Below are positions 13,246 to 24,712 of a stretch of DNA of 64,000 bases, piece after piece. Location of the stretch: the NCBI GenBank assembly GCA_030549775.1, contig CM060177.1, positions 65,476,638 to 65,540,637 on the forward strand, written 5' to 3'. The notes below the pieces were generated by a model. The model was given only the letters and a program-made list of their open reading frames with translations, ran no database searches and was not told where the DNA came from. Made by a program: the position numbers and the translations under genes. Each line of letters starts with the position of its first letter. Within the stretch, counting starts at the first letter, position 1. The DNA comes from Tamarix chinensis. Taxonomy: Eukaryota > Streptophyta > Magnoliopsida > Caryophyllales > Tamaricaceae.

Positions 13246-14484
13246 GGTCCTTGAACTCATCGTAAATAAATAAAATTGAATGTAATAATGATTATTATTG
13301 GATTGGTGTTACTTAGCACGCGATCGTGATTTCTCTTACGCTTATATCTTATGTGCTGTCATGTCTAGTAATGTAGCCATAAGTATGAATCCGTGACCCT
13401 ATTTTTTATTGTATGTAATACATGTATAATTGAGCATGAGAATTGTAAGCTAGAGTCTTTAATATATTATGTGTTTTATGTTTCCTTCCATGAGTTGGGT
13501 AGTCTTGATTTACTTAGTATCGGACCCGCATTGATGCTACCTTGGTTGAATGGGTCTTATGATGATCCACTGATGGTGGGGAGTATACTTCTTGTGCAGG
13601 TTTGAGATCGGATATTGTATTTGGGTGGAAGGCTTGGCTTGAGAGAGTAGGCAATCTGGAATTTGATCGAGATTTGTCTTGTTGACTGTATTTATTTTTT
13701 GGAAGTTTTAAGTGTTCTATTTAAAATTTGAAGGGTGTTGTAATTGACTTTTAATTCCTCATACTCTGATAAGCTTTTAAAATTCGGATTTATTTCACAG
13801 TTTCCACTGATTCATTTAGTGATGATTTTATTTAGTGAAATTATTCACTTGTTATTTGCCAGTGGATATCTCCTTGTGGGAGTTTATCCTCAGGGTATAG
13901 ATGTTTGAAATTTTGTTTGACAGGTTTAGCCTTGGATCTAGCATGAGATAGATGGTGGGCATTTATCTTGTGTTTGATGTGGTGGTAACATTCCCCAAAT
14001 TCTATTTTAGCTTCCGCTTTATTCTTTCAAAAAAAAAATTTCAGGAGTGAATTTTGGGGGTGCTACATAACCAAACTCTCACCTTAAATAATATTTCCAT
14101 AAATAGCATATAATCTAACATGCTCCTTTTATCAATCAACATAGGAAACCACATATATTATATTAAACAACATATATCAAGCTTAATCATATATTAAAAA
14201 GCCTAATGTGCTAACATACGTCATCCATGTGTTTAAGTGGGATTTAACGATTACCTTAATTCCCACAAAAACGAACCTTACTAGTATTTCGATTAAAAGT
14301 TCAAGCTTTAATTAGAAAAACCAATTCCTAAAAATAATATAAATATTTATCACATTAGAAATAAGAAAAAATAAGCATAAGCCTTTATAACACTTAATTA
14401 ATCAAATACTCAACTTAAAATATTATTATACCTTAAAATCATTAACCAAATACACCAAGAAATGCAGCAACTCATCCCGCTCAT

Positions 14485-15480
14485 GCAGCATGAGCTGCAT
14501 GCAAAGAAATGAGGGGGGAGGGAGAGGCTTGAAATGTCAAGAAAGGGAGAAGGGAGTGGTATTTTCGAGTTAGGGATTTGGGGCTAGGAAAGAAGGCATG
14601 TGGGGGAGTATTTAAGGGATATGAAGGATGTAGAGGTGGAGAGGGGATGTTGGTGGTGGTCGGGGATAGGTTGACGGTGGCGGCAGTGAGGCTGCGAAGG
14701 TGGCTACTGAGATGAGTCGAGATGGAGGGGGCTGTGAAGGAAGGAAAATGGAGGGGGAAACAAAGGCCTGTGGGTGGTGGTTTCGGCCAAAGGAGGTTTG
14801 GGGGCAGTAGAGGGGCTTGTAGGGATTGGTTTGGTGGCTCAGGTGGCGGAACGACGGCCGAAAGAGGCGGTGCAGGGTGGCTGCCGAGAAGGGAGAAAAA
14901 GAAGAGAAAAAGAAGAGTGGAAGAAGAAGGGGGCTGCAGGGTGGCTCGAGAGGTGGTGTGATGGTTCAGGGGTGAGGTAGAGGGTGGCGGGGGTGGTGTA
15001 GGTGGTTGGTGCGGTGACGACAGCGGCAGAATGGGGGAGGCAAAGAAAAATAGGGAGGGAGATGGGAGGAGAAGAAAGGAGGAGAAAGAAGGTCGGGGAA
15101 GGCATGGGAGGCTCAGAAAATGGAAGAATGAGGTAGGGAGGGAAGAAGAAAAAAAAGAAGAAGAGAAAGGAGGGGGATAGGGTGGCTCGGTAGGGCGGAA
15201 GCCAGACGGTAGGGGCGTGGGATTTGTAGGGAGAGGGAAGAGAAAGTAGGGGCATGGGCAAGGAAAGGGAGAGGTGGTGGGGCCGAGATAGGTAGGAAAA
15301 AATGGCAAGAGAGAGAGAGATAGGGAGATCAGTAGGGGGAGGGTTGTAGGTGGGGTGGCCGGAGATGGCAGAGGTGGTCGGATTTTGGCACCGGGGAAAA
15401 GGAAGAAGAAGAAAGAAAGCGGGGGGGGGGGGGGAGGGGGGCTGGTGCATGTGTGCAGGCTGACGAAGGGAAAGAGGGGA
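14485..15480 (-). other. CT-rich U3 tract of LTR F (purine-rich on plus strand)
   Basis: About 1 kb of G/A-rich sequence on plus, with a 14-G run near 15421-15434. The minus strand has a 340-codon open frame rich in Pro, Ser and Leu. It occupies the same position as the CT-rich tract of LTR D, so I treat it as LTR composition and not as a CDS. Confidence 0.6.
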
Positions 15481-15612
15481 GTGTGTAACACCTCAAAATT
15501 CACTACTTTTTTTTAAAGCAAAATAATTTAGAATTGGAAACCCATGAATTCTAGGGATGTTACCGACATACTTAGTACCAGACCGGTTCTCTCCGACTGT
15601 TCCAATATCAAG

Positions 15613-15700
15613 TATAACACCCCAAAATTCACTACTTTTTTTTTAAAAGTGGAAAAATTAAAATTTTAAAAACCTGTGAATTATGGGGATGATACCAAAT
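15613..15700 (-). repeat. Partial duplicate of the LTR 3' terminus (88 bp)
   Basis: TATAACACCCCAAAAT occurs at 15613 and again at 15701. The first copy runs only to GGGGATGATACC before the second terminus begins. It could be a truncated third insertion or a local duplication. The flank CAAAT before the second copy is not repeated at the right end of H, so a clean nested insertion is not proven. Confidence 0.6.
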
Positions 15701-16475
15701 TATAACACCCCAAAATTTACTATTTTTTTAGCGAAAGAATTAAAATAGAAACTCTTAAATTAAAACTCGTGAATTCTAGGGATATTACCGCCACACTTAG
15801 TACCAAACCTGTTCACTTCGACTGTTCCAATACCAAGTGCTAAGACTAAGAAAATTAATAATCAATTATGAATCAAGAAAATCTAAACTTCAAATAAGTA
15901 TTAAATGTTGTAAAACAAAAATCAGAGTACGCATAAAGAATTATTATTCATATTCAAAAGAGAAATAACTTACCACCGATAAAAGATTCATTTAAAATAC
16001 TCAATACAAGTAATAAATCAAAAAGGATAAATCCGATACAAAAGAAATAACGAAAGGAATTAGAATCACATAAATACAAAATACATCCACGACTCTCCCA
16101 AACTTGGAGCCAAAACATGCTCAACACTCAGCCCCGACTGATGTCTCACCCACCTGCATAAAGTCAGAAGGGCATACTACTCGTGGGAATGAGCAACACC
16201 CATGAAAGGGGTGATCAGTACGCTACATACTGAGCAAGATAACCAAGTACTAAGGCCAACACATAAGCATATAAAATCATGCAGGATAATATTCAACTTA
16301 CAATTTCAAACCCACACATATAATACATAAAATCATGCAGAGTATTATACATCTTATAAATGATCAAGCCCACACATAAAGGCCCAAAAACTCTGGATTA
16401 ATTATTTAATTAATCTTTTATCGGAAGTCGATACACGCCATTTTCTTTATCAAGTCCACACGAGTACGGGAATCC

Positions 16476-16815
16476 CACTATTTTAGCCGGTGGATCGGTC
16501 TCCAGGGCACTCTGGCGTCTGACCACTATTTTAGTCGGTGGATTGGTCGTGAGGGTAACATACCCTGTCACTATTCTATGCCGATGGATCAGTCTGACCC
16601 CTTCTCATATGGTGTTTCACAGTAAGTAATAGTGTCTTTTACGTCTTAGAAACTGTAGGGTTTGGTTTGTTGAGTTCGGGATCCCCCATTATTATAGTTA
16701 GTGGAGTGGTCATGAGGGTAACATACCCTGCCACTATTATACGCCGGTGGATCGATCTCCAGGATACCACAATACCTGGCCACTATTATGTCGGATGATC
16801 GGTCTGGGCCCGGTT
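16476..16815 (-). repeat. CCGGTGG-type modules of LTR H (6 copies)
   Basis: Six units of CCACTATTWTAGYCGGTGGATCGG type in two clusters of three. The separating spacer contains TTTCACAGTAAGTAATAGTG. Confidence 0.8.
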
Positions 16816-17259
16816 CAACATCTTCCACTTTACGTAATTGATGTTTTGAGTATCCTATTCAGAAGCTTTCACCTTGGACATGGATGAATCACTCCCTTTA
16901 CATTTATCCTCCAAGTCCACTCCATATCTCACTCTAGGATTTTATCCCGAAACCCTAATTTAGGCCTCAGTGGCCCATCTTACTCCACCTCACACAACCC
17001 AAATCATTTTAACACTCCACACACCACAACTCATAATTACACTTTAATCACCAAATACACATAATACCACAAAAATCTTAAGCAGCCACACTAAACCCTA
17101 ATTGTCCACACAAACCCTAGCTTGGTCTCCTACGTACTCTTATATTACTCCACGTATTATTGTTTTTTATCCAAAGTGTTCCAACACCCAAACAACACTT
17201 ACATTACCTTCCTCACATCCCAAATCAACTTTCCATACGTAGACTTTACTCCAATGCAG

Positions 17260-18150
17260 ACTTTACACATCCCATGCAACCTCTCAAACTTTTCATGCAA
17301 AACCCTAAGTCCATCCATATGAAACCTTAAATTCTTTCTTACAAAACCCAAGATTCCGTCATACAAAACCCTAAATTCAATCCACACAAAACCAAAGATT
17401 CATATATAACAAATCCTAGATTCAAACCATATAAAACCCAAAGATTCATCCATACCAAACCCTAAATTCAAACCATATAAAACCAAAGATTCATCCATAC
17501 CAAACCCTAAATTCAATCCATACCAACCCAAAGATTCATCCTTACCAAACCCTAAATTAGATTCTTCCATATAAAACTATAGCTTAGATTCTATCATACA
17601 AAACCATAAATTAACTTCTCCTATACAAAACCGTAGATTAAATTCTCCCTCACGAAACCATAATTTAGATTATCCTATATAAAATCATAAATTAGATTCT
17701 CCCAAACGAAACCATAGATTAAATTCTCTCACACAAAACCATGCAAAAAAATAAATTATATTCTCCCATACAAAACCATAATTTAGATTCTCCCATGTTA
17801 CACCATCGATTAAGTTCTCTATACAAAACCATAGATTAGATTCTCCAGCATAAAACCATAAATTAGATTCTCCCATACAAAACCATAAATTAGATTCTCC
17901 TATACAAAACCATAAATTATTTTATCCCATACAAAACCATAGATTAAATTCCCTCACTCAAAACCATGAAAAACCATAAATTAGATTCTCCCATACAAGG
18001 TTATAAATTAGATTCTCCCTCACGAAACCATAAATTAGATTCTTCCATATGAAACCATAAATTAAATTCTCCCATATAAAACCATAAATTAGATTCTCCC
18101 ATATGAAACTATAAATTATATTCTCCCACACAAAACCCTAAATTTCCCAT
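17260..18150. repeat. Tandem array, AAACCATAAATTAGATTCTCCC type
   Basis: Around 30 degenerate copies of a 25-35-bp monomer with cores AAACCCTAAATTCA and ATAAATTAGATTCTCCCATA. The same monomer is present in LTRs G (23260-23700) and C (56700-57000), at the position where LTRs D and F carry a different monomer. Confidence 0.9.
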
Positions 18151-18529
18151 TTTATTCTTCCACTCATGAATCATTAAAATACTTAGGTTAACTCACATTC
18201 CCTTGGTCAACTTCTTTCCCCATCCTCATTTTTCATCATTTCCCCCACACAAACCATATTAACATCCTCACATGCATGCCTTACAGGGTCACAACACATA
18301 TAATCACATATACATAATACACATGCCATATAATAGCACAAGAACATGCTTGAACTCCACATCATACCATATACGAAATAATTACAATGATAAACATAAG
18401 ATACATAGCATGTGAAGAACATAATGCATATAAACACACAAAAGGCCTTAGTAACACCCTTACCTAAAATGATACCGGTCTTGGAGCACGCTTCTACGCC
18501 TTCTCAAGACTTTGACAAAATAATAACAT

Positions 18530-18988
18530 ATTAATAAAAATAACATTAACTAATTTCTAACTTTGCTAAAGGTATAAGAAATAATAGTAATATTATAAAA
18601 ATTGATAATATAGGATTGAAGACTTTACCCTAATAATAATAATGATACTAAAATAATAATAGCAAAGATACTAAAAATAATACTAATGATAATATAAATA
18701 AGAATAATAATAATAATAGTAACAATAATAATAAAAAGGGCATTACTCAAAAACATAGTGAAATAAGGGCTTCAGCCCATTTACTAAAATAATACTACTA
18801 ATAATATTAATAGCTTTAATAATAAAATTTAGTAATAATAATAATAATGACATAGTAATAATAATAATGATAAAACCATAATAATATTGCAAAAATGATA
18901 ATAATCATAATGGTAATAATAGTAAGGATAATATTTGAAGATAAAATGAAGTAGGGTTTCTACCCTACATTGAAAAATAATAAACTTT

Positions 18989-19064
<76 letters not shown>

Positions 19065-19088
19065 CAACAACAACAACAACAATAGAAC

Positions 19089-19135
<47 letters not shown>

Positions 19136-19605
19136 GCTATTGATAAAATATTAATAATATTAATAATAATAAGACTTGATATTTATAATACTACTACTAC
19201 AATTCAAAATAGGTACAATAGTGTTTCTGCCCTATAGAAAATAATAATATTAACATTGAAAATAATAATGATAATAATAATAATAATTATAATCGTAATA
19301 ACAATAACAATAACAATAATAATAATAGCAACACTAATGGTTAAATAGTTTTAATAATAATAATGGAATAATAATAATAATAACAATTTCAAAATAGTAA
19401 TAATAATAATAATAATCACATATTAATAATAATAATAGTAATAATAGAAATAATAAGAGTAATAATGATAAAATCGAAATAAAAATTACAATAGGGCTTC
19501 GGCCCTCAATAGAAATAATAATAAAAACATTAATACTACTACTAATAATAATACATATTAATAATGGAAATAATAATAATAATAATAATAATAGTATTTA
19601 TATTC
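18530..19605. repeat. AAT-type microsatellite zone of LTR H
   Basis: Long (AAT)n tracts with AAC, ACT and AGT variants, including a run of pure AAT at about 18990-19060 followed by (ACA)n. Short unique islands such as TAGGGCTTCGGCCC recur, also in LTRs G and C, so the zone is a shared, expanded part of the LTR. Confidence 0.9.
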
Positions 19606-19677
19606 AAATAAATGAAATAAAATAAATTAAGGCTTGTAAAAATAGGGAAAAGGGTTGAGAGGGTCTAGGGTTCAACC

Positions 19678-19875
19678 TTAGGCTGGCGGGGATGGGTGGC
19701 ACTGGCGGTGGTGCAAGGCGGCGGCGGCGGTGGCCGGAAAAAGGGAAGAAAATGGTAAAAGTTGGATGTTGGAAAAAAGATAGGGAGAATGAAGGTGGGG
19801 GTTGAGGTGATTAGAGTTGCCCAGAAGGAGAGGAACATAATAAGGGTGGCGGTGCAACCAAAGGTGGAGGCGCAC
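19678..19875 (-). other. Small open frame shared by LTRs H and C
   Basis: A 65-codon frame encodes a peptide containing SPYLFSNI and FSSLFPATAAAA and ending SPPA. A similar frame exists in LTR C (58019-58282). In LTR G the equivalent region (about 30095-30300, minus) has an in-frame stop. It lies 400-600 bp downstream of the TATA box on the LTR's own strand. Similarity may simply reflect nucleotide identity between copies, and no known domain is recognised. Confidence 0.25.
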
Positions 19876-20275
19876 GGCGGCGGCGACGGTGGCTGAATGG
19901 GGAAGAAGGAGAGAAAGAGAGGAGGAGAGGGAGGGAGAGGAAAAGAAAGGTAGGGGAAGGTAGAGGAGGGTTTACAAAAGAGAATGGGAGGTAAAAGGAG
20001 TGGCGGCAGCGGCAGAAGAGGTGGCTAATGGTGGTTTAAAGGGCGGCGGAGGTCGAAGAGAGGTTTGATCAGGAAGGCTACTTAACACAATCGGGATGGC
20101 TTGCTTCGGAAGAATCGAGGGATATGGGATGTTTGGTTAGCTAGAGGGCGGTGCAAGGAAGAGTTTGGTAGGCGGAGTGGGTGGCGGCGGTAGGGATGGC
20201 GTCTAAAGGGGCTGCGGTGTGCAAGGGGGGTTTTTTGGGTAAGAAATAAAAGGCTAGATACAGGGCTATTATGAG

Positions 20276-20283
20276 TATTTATA
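20276..20283 (-). promoter_or_regulatory. TATA box of LTR H (TATAAATA)
   Basis: The minus strand reads CCTATAAATACTC, just downstream of the CT-rich U3 tract. An identical TATAAATA sits at the same relative place in LTRs G and C, which supports a conserved LTR core promoter and the minus orientation. Confidence 0.65.
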
Positions 20284-21994
20284 GGCTTTAGAAGAGAGGT
20301 TAGGGTTTTGTGGGTTGGCTATGGGGTAAGGTAGGTAGGTTTGTTTTTGGTCGCCAGCGGCGATGGTTGGCCGGTGGCAGTAAAAACGGGGTAAAGGTTG
20401 CACAGGGAAAGGAGAGGGAATCACGTGAGAAGGGGGAGATTTGGTTGGGTTGATGAGGCTACTGAATTGGTGAGGGAGAGAGAAGAAGGATTGGCTGGAT
20501 CAACGGTGAAGTTGGCGGCGAAAATTTTAGTTGGGTGGCGGTGTTGCAGGTACAGGTCGGCGTCGATGGCAGGTGCAAAGGAAGAAGAAGAAGAAAGGTG
20601 GGGGAACCAGGCGGTTCAGGGAAGAAAGAAAGAAGGGAAAAGAAGGGAGGACCAAGTGGTCGGGCGTGAGGAGGGGGAGGATTAAATCAAACGCCACGTT
20701 CCATGATTTAAAAGAAATAAAACACAGCATTGGGACTGAAAGAAGAAGGGGGACGGCTGCGCGGGCTGGGCTGACCGAAGGAAAGGAAAAGAAGGATTGG
20801 GCCGTGGGAAGGCAGGCCCAATCGGGGAGGAGAAAAAGAAAAAGAAAAGAAGAAGAAAGGAAAAGAAAGAAAAAGGAAGAAAGAAAAGGAAAAAGGAAAA
20901 AGGGAAAAAGGAAATATAATGGATTAAGTTAATTAAATTAACTGGGATATTTAAAAATAATAATATTTAAATACAATAATATTTAAATTCCTTTTTAGAC
21001 TAAATTAGGGTTTTTGAAAGATTTTTCATAAATTCCATTTTAATTAGCAAATCACTCTAATTTTCTCCAATTAAATTATTTATAAAATTTATATTAATTT
21101 GGAACTATTTTATCTTCCTTATTTTATATAAAATAATTTATTTAATTAATTTCTAAAATAAAATCCTTAATTAGCTAAAATACCTAAATTTCTCTTAATT
21201 AAAATACTTATATATTTCTTCTTAATTTGCTCTAATTAATTCCCTTTTATTTTAATAAAAATAATTTATTTAAATAATTTTGATAATAAAACCTTATTTA
21301 AATATACTTTTTAAAATTAGAAATTTTTGGGGCATTTCACCAAGTACTAAGGCTAAAAGGATTATCATTAAACTCAAGCCAAGAGTTCATAAAGGAACTA
21401 GAAAGATCATAATATCAAAAATCAGAGTACGCATGAAGGTTTACAAACCAATAGAGTAAAATCAATCATAAGATAGAAATTAGAGTGCGAAGTCAAAATT
21501 CCTCAAAGGGAATAATCTTACAATCGATTAAAGGTTTATTTAAAATACTCAATACAAGTAATGAATCAAAAAAGGGTAATTAAGATACAAAATAAATATA
21601 GAAGGGATAAATCGCATAAAGAGTAAATACGACCACGATACTCTCGAACTTTGAGCCAACCAAAAGCTCAACACTCAGCCCTGCCTGATGTCTTGCCCAC
21701 CTGCACAAAGTCAGAAGGGCCTACTACTCGTGGGAATGAGCAGCACCCATGAAAAGGGTGATTAGTACTCCACGTATTGAGCAAGGTAACTGTGCACTAA
21801 GGCCAACACACAAAATCACGTAAATAATATAGAAGAAATAAAGAAGCATATAGACCATCATGATAACATACTATCATACAATCATTTGGGTACATACATA
21901 AAGGCCCATTTATAGTCCAGATTAATTATTTAATTAATATCTGATTAGAACTCATTTCACACCATGCTTTTTATCAAATCCATAAGAGTACGGG

Positions 21995-22345
21995 AATCCC
22001 ACTATTATAGCCGGTGGACTGGAAACACATAGGGCATAAAGCTCCTGACCTGTATTATAGCCGACGGACTGGAAACACACAGGGCATAAAGCTCTTAACC
22101 ACTATTATTCACCGGTGGACCGGTCTGGCCCCTTCTCGCACAATGTTCCACTGTAAGTACTTAGTATCTTTCTCATGTCTTGGCACAAACATGTTTGGTT
22201 TTGTTGAGCACAGAATCCCCCACTATTATAGCTGGTGGATCGGTCACTAGGGTAACATACCCTACCACTATTATACGTCGGTGGATCGGTCTCCAGGATA
22301 CTGTAGTACCCGGCCACTATTATGCCGGTGGATCAGTCTGGACCC
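21995..22345 (-). repeat. CCGGTGG-type modules of LTR G (6 copies)
   Basis: Six units in two clusters of three, for example CCCACTATTATAGCCGGTGG, separated by the spacer TTCCACTGTAAGTACTTAG. Linkers read AGGGCATAAAGCTC and AGGGTAACATACCC. Confidence 0.85.
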
Positions 22346-22416
22346 GGCTCAATACTCTTCCACTTTACATGATTAATATCTTAATTATCTTATTCAGAAG
22401 CTTTCACCCTAGATAT

Positions 22417-22598
22417 TGTAATACCCCAATTTGAGCGGAGTGTTATAAGGATTGATATGGCTACTTATATCAACATGGTATACCATCCTTTTGGTGATTC
22501 CGTCCTAAGAACTCCACAGTTAAGCGTGCTGGCCGTGGAGCAATTCGAAAGCGCTCCAAGGTAGCCCCCGTGTGGTCGTGTCGACTTGGGGTGTTACA
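22417..22598 (+). mobile_element. Cassandra-like TRIM solo LTR carrying 5S rRNA-derived sequence
   Basis: A 182-bp element starts TGTAATACCCCAA, ends TTGGGGTGTTACA and is flanked by perfect GATAT repeats (22412-22416 and 22599-22603). Its centre resembles the 5' half of plant 5S rRNA. It has an ATACCA...GATTCCGTCC stretch, then AGAACTCCACAGTTAAGCGT, which includes the A-box of the pol III internal promoter. The C-box half is poorly preserved. Cassandra elements are the known TRIM retrotransposons with 5S sequence in their LTRs. Typical LTRs are somewhat longer, so this may be a short variant. It has no internal region and is therefore a solo LTR, inserted into LTR G. Confidence 0.8.
22499..22535 (+). 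promoter_or_regulatory. 5S-derived A-box region inside the Cassandra-like LTR
   Basis: AGAACTCCACAGTTAAGCGT followed by GCTGG corresponds to the conserved middle of plant 5S rRNA and includes the TFIIIA-binding A-box. Downstream bases diverge from the C-box consensus, so pol III activity is doubtful. Confidence 0.6.
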
Positions 22599-22934
22599 GA
22601 TATGCATGACTCACTCTCCCCACACCTATCCTCCAACAGACTCTTTCCACATCATCAGAATCATGTACCTCCCAACTTGCCCCAACATCCTTTCCTCCAT
22701 ATCCTATCTCATAATAGAAGTCCAACTCCTAAGTATATCGGTCAAGGCCCATTACTTTACACTTCCAAATCCACTCCACATCTCGCTCTAGGGTTTTATC
22801 CTGAAATCCTAATTTAGGCTTAAGTGGCCCGTCCTACTCCATCTCACACAACCCAAATAATTTAAATACTCCACACATCCCAACCCATAGATTCCATATT
22901 CATCATCATACTTTATTCACCAAGTACACACATG

Positions 22935-23705
22935 TTACCACCGAACCCTAGTTCGCCATATCAAAACCCTAGTTAACCATACCAAACCCTATTTAACCAC
23001 TCCAAACGCTAATTAACCACAACAAACCATAGTTAACCATTCCAAACCCTAATTAATCACAACAAACCACAATTATCCATTCCAACCCTAGTTAATCACA
23101 ATAACCCATAGTTAATCACTCCAAACCCTAATTCAGTCGCCTCCATACCCTTATAATGTCCTACGTACTATTTTTCACCCAAAACTTCCAAACACCCAAA
23201 TAACTCTTTTATTACCTTCCTTACATCCCAAGTCAACTTTTTCACACGTAAACTTTACTCCCATGCATACACTAACCTTCTCATGAAAACCTTCAAACTT
23301 TATCATGCAAAACCCTAAGATCCTATGCAACCCTAGATTCACCGATGCAAACCCCAAATCCATCCATACAAAACTCTAGATTAGATTCTCCCATGCAACA
23401 CCATAAAATTTTCCATGCAAAACCCTAGATCCATCCATACAAAACCCTAATTTCTTTCATGCAAAACCCAATGTTTGTTCATACAAAACCCTAAATGTAG
23501 TCCGCACAAAACCTAACGTTTCTCCATACAAAACCCTAAATTCAATCCATACAAACCATAGATTAGATTCTCCTCTATTACACCACAGATTAGATTCTCC
23601 CGTACAAAACCATAGATTAGATTCTCCCATATAAAACCATAAATTAGATTCTGCCATACAAAGCCATATATTAGATTCTCCTATACAAAACCATAAATTC
23701 TCCCA
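22935..23705. repeat. Tandem array, AAACCCTAGTTAACCA and AAACCATAGATTAGATTC types
   Basis: Two successive blocks. 22935-23130 has about 12 copies of AAACCCTAATTAACCAC. 23260-23700 has AAACCCTAAATTCA and ATTAGATTCTCCC monomers. It is the equivalent of 17260-18150 in LTR H. Confidence 0.85.
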
Positions 23706-24329
23706 CTATTTTATTTTCTTTAAAATCCTCGTTTTATTTCTCCACTCATGGATCATTAAAATACTTAGGTTAACTCACATCCCTTGGTTAACTTATTTCC
23801 CCCATTCTCCTTTTTCATCATTTCTCCCACACAAACCACATCAACATCCTCACATGCATGTCTTACAGGTCACAACACATAACAACACATTTCACAATAT
23901 TTCATCACATACACATAGTACACATGCCATATAATAACACAGAAACATACTTCAACTCCACGTCATGCCACATACTAAATAATTACAATGATAAACATAG
24001 GATGCGTACATACAAAGCATATAATGCACATCAACACACAATAGGCCTTAGTAACACCCTTACCTAAAACTACATCGGTCTTGGAGCACGCTCCTACGCC
24101 TCCTTAGGGCTTTGACTGGTCTCACGTATATTTGGGAAAAACTAAAATTAGATTCCCTCCTACCAAAAATACTATTAAATACTAACTTATTCTAAGACTA
24201 GGCTTTTGATAAAATAATAAAATATTAATAATAATAACCATTAACTGATTACTAAATTTGGCTAAAAATATAAGAATTAATAGTAATATTATAAAAGTTA
24301 ATAATATAAGGTTGAAGACTTTACCCTAA

Positions 24330-24352
24330 TAATAATAATAGTGATACTAAAA

Positions 24353-24393
<41 letters not shown>

Positions 24394-24540
24394 ATAATAA
24401 TAATAATAATAATAATAATATGATTTGAAATAAAAGGTGGAATAAGGGCTTCGACCCTTCACCAAAATAATACTAATAATAATATTAGTAACATTTATAA
24501 TAAAATTTAGTAATAATAATAATAATAAATAGTAGTAGTA

Positions 24541-24599
<59 letters not shown>

Positions 24600-24600
24600 C
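24330..24600. repeat. Microsatellites (TAC)n and (AAT)n, left of the LINE
   Basis: A (CTA)n run at about 24353-24392 and (AAT)n runs at 24393-24420 and 24540-24600. The same zone resumes at 29341 after the LINE. Confidence 0.95.
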
Positions 24601-24710
24601 AAATTCAAGGGAATGAGTAACTTCTCATGACTTACTTCACTCCCCATCATCTGTAGAACAAATTCAAGGGAATGACTACCCTTTCCCTCTTATTTCGTCC
24701 CCTGTCAGCT
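24601..24710 (+). repeat. Duplicated 5' leader unit of the LINE
   Basis: AAATTCAAGGGAATGA occurs at 24601 and again at about 24660, followed each time by similar pyrimidine-rich sequence (period about 59 bp). It looks like two tandem 5'-UTR monomers at the very start of the element. Confidence 0.7.
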
Positions 24711-24712
24711 AG

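Larger units (their letters stand above)
3595..14067 (+). mobile_element. Giant solo LTR E (TSD TAACC), itself interrupted
   Basis: The LTR starts TGTAATACCCTG at 3595 and ends GGGGGTGCTACA at 14067. A perfect 5-bp duplication TAACC flanks it (3590-3594 and 14068-14072). No PBS, PPT or coding region lies inside apart from nested insertions, so it is a solo LTR of about 4.5 kb net. It has a GC-rich block at 4450-4850 followed by a long AT-rich stretch. CCGGTGG modules lie on both sides of its insertion (6805-7015 and 13040-13245). LTR M (7042-12965) sits inside it, with TSD ATATG. Insertion into F is shown by the exact duplication. Confidence 0.85.
15613..21339 (-). mobile_element. Giant solo LTR H nested in LTR G
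   Basis: The left terminus is TATAACACCCC (TG mutated to TA) and the right terminus is GGGGCATTTCA, ending at 21339. Flanks are TCAAG and CCAAG, a 4-of-5 duplication of the G sequence CCAAGTAC. Removing H rejoins G across the conserved CCAATATCAAGTACTAAGG region. Modules are at 16476-16815, a tandem zone at 17260-18150, AAT microsatellites at 18530-19600, a GC-rich leader-like block at 19660-20240, a TATA box at 20276-20283 and a CT-rich U3 at 20400-20930. There is no retrotransposon coding domain. Confidence 0.8.

Noticed and set aside
14481..15503. 340-codon minus-strand open frame
   Set aside because: It is proline-rich low-complexity translation of the CT-rich U3 of LTR F and runs through the junction into LTR G at 15482, so it cannot be an ancestral gene.
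20398..20932. Lys/Glu/Arg-rich frames (95 and 133 codons)
   Set aside because: Purine-rich strand of the U3 tract in LTR H; the same composition is found in G (30825-31403) and C (58868-59104).
22490..22560. Functional 5S rRNA gene
   Set aside because: Only the 5' half and A-box resemble 5S; the C-box half is degraded and the whole lies between LTR termini with a TSD.
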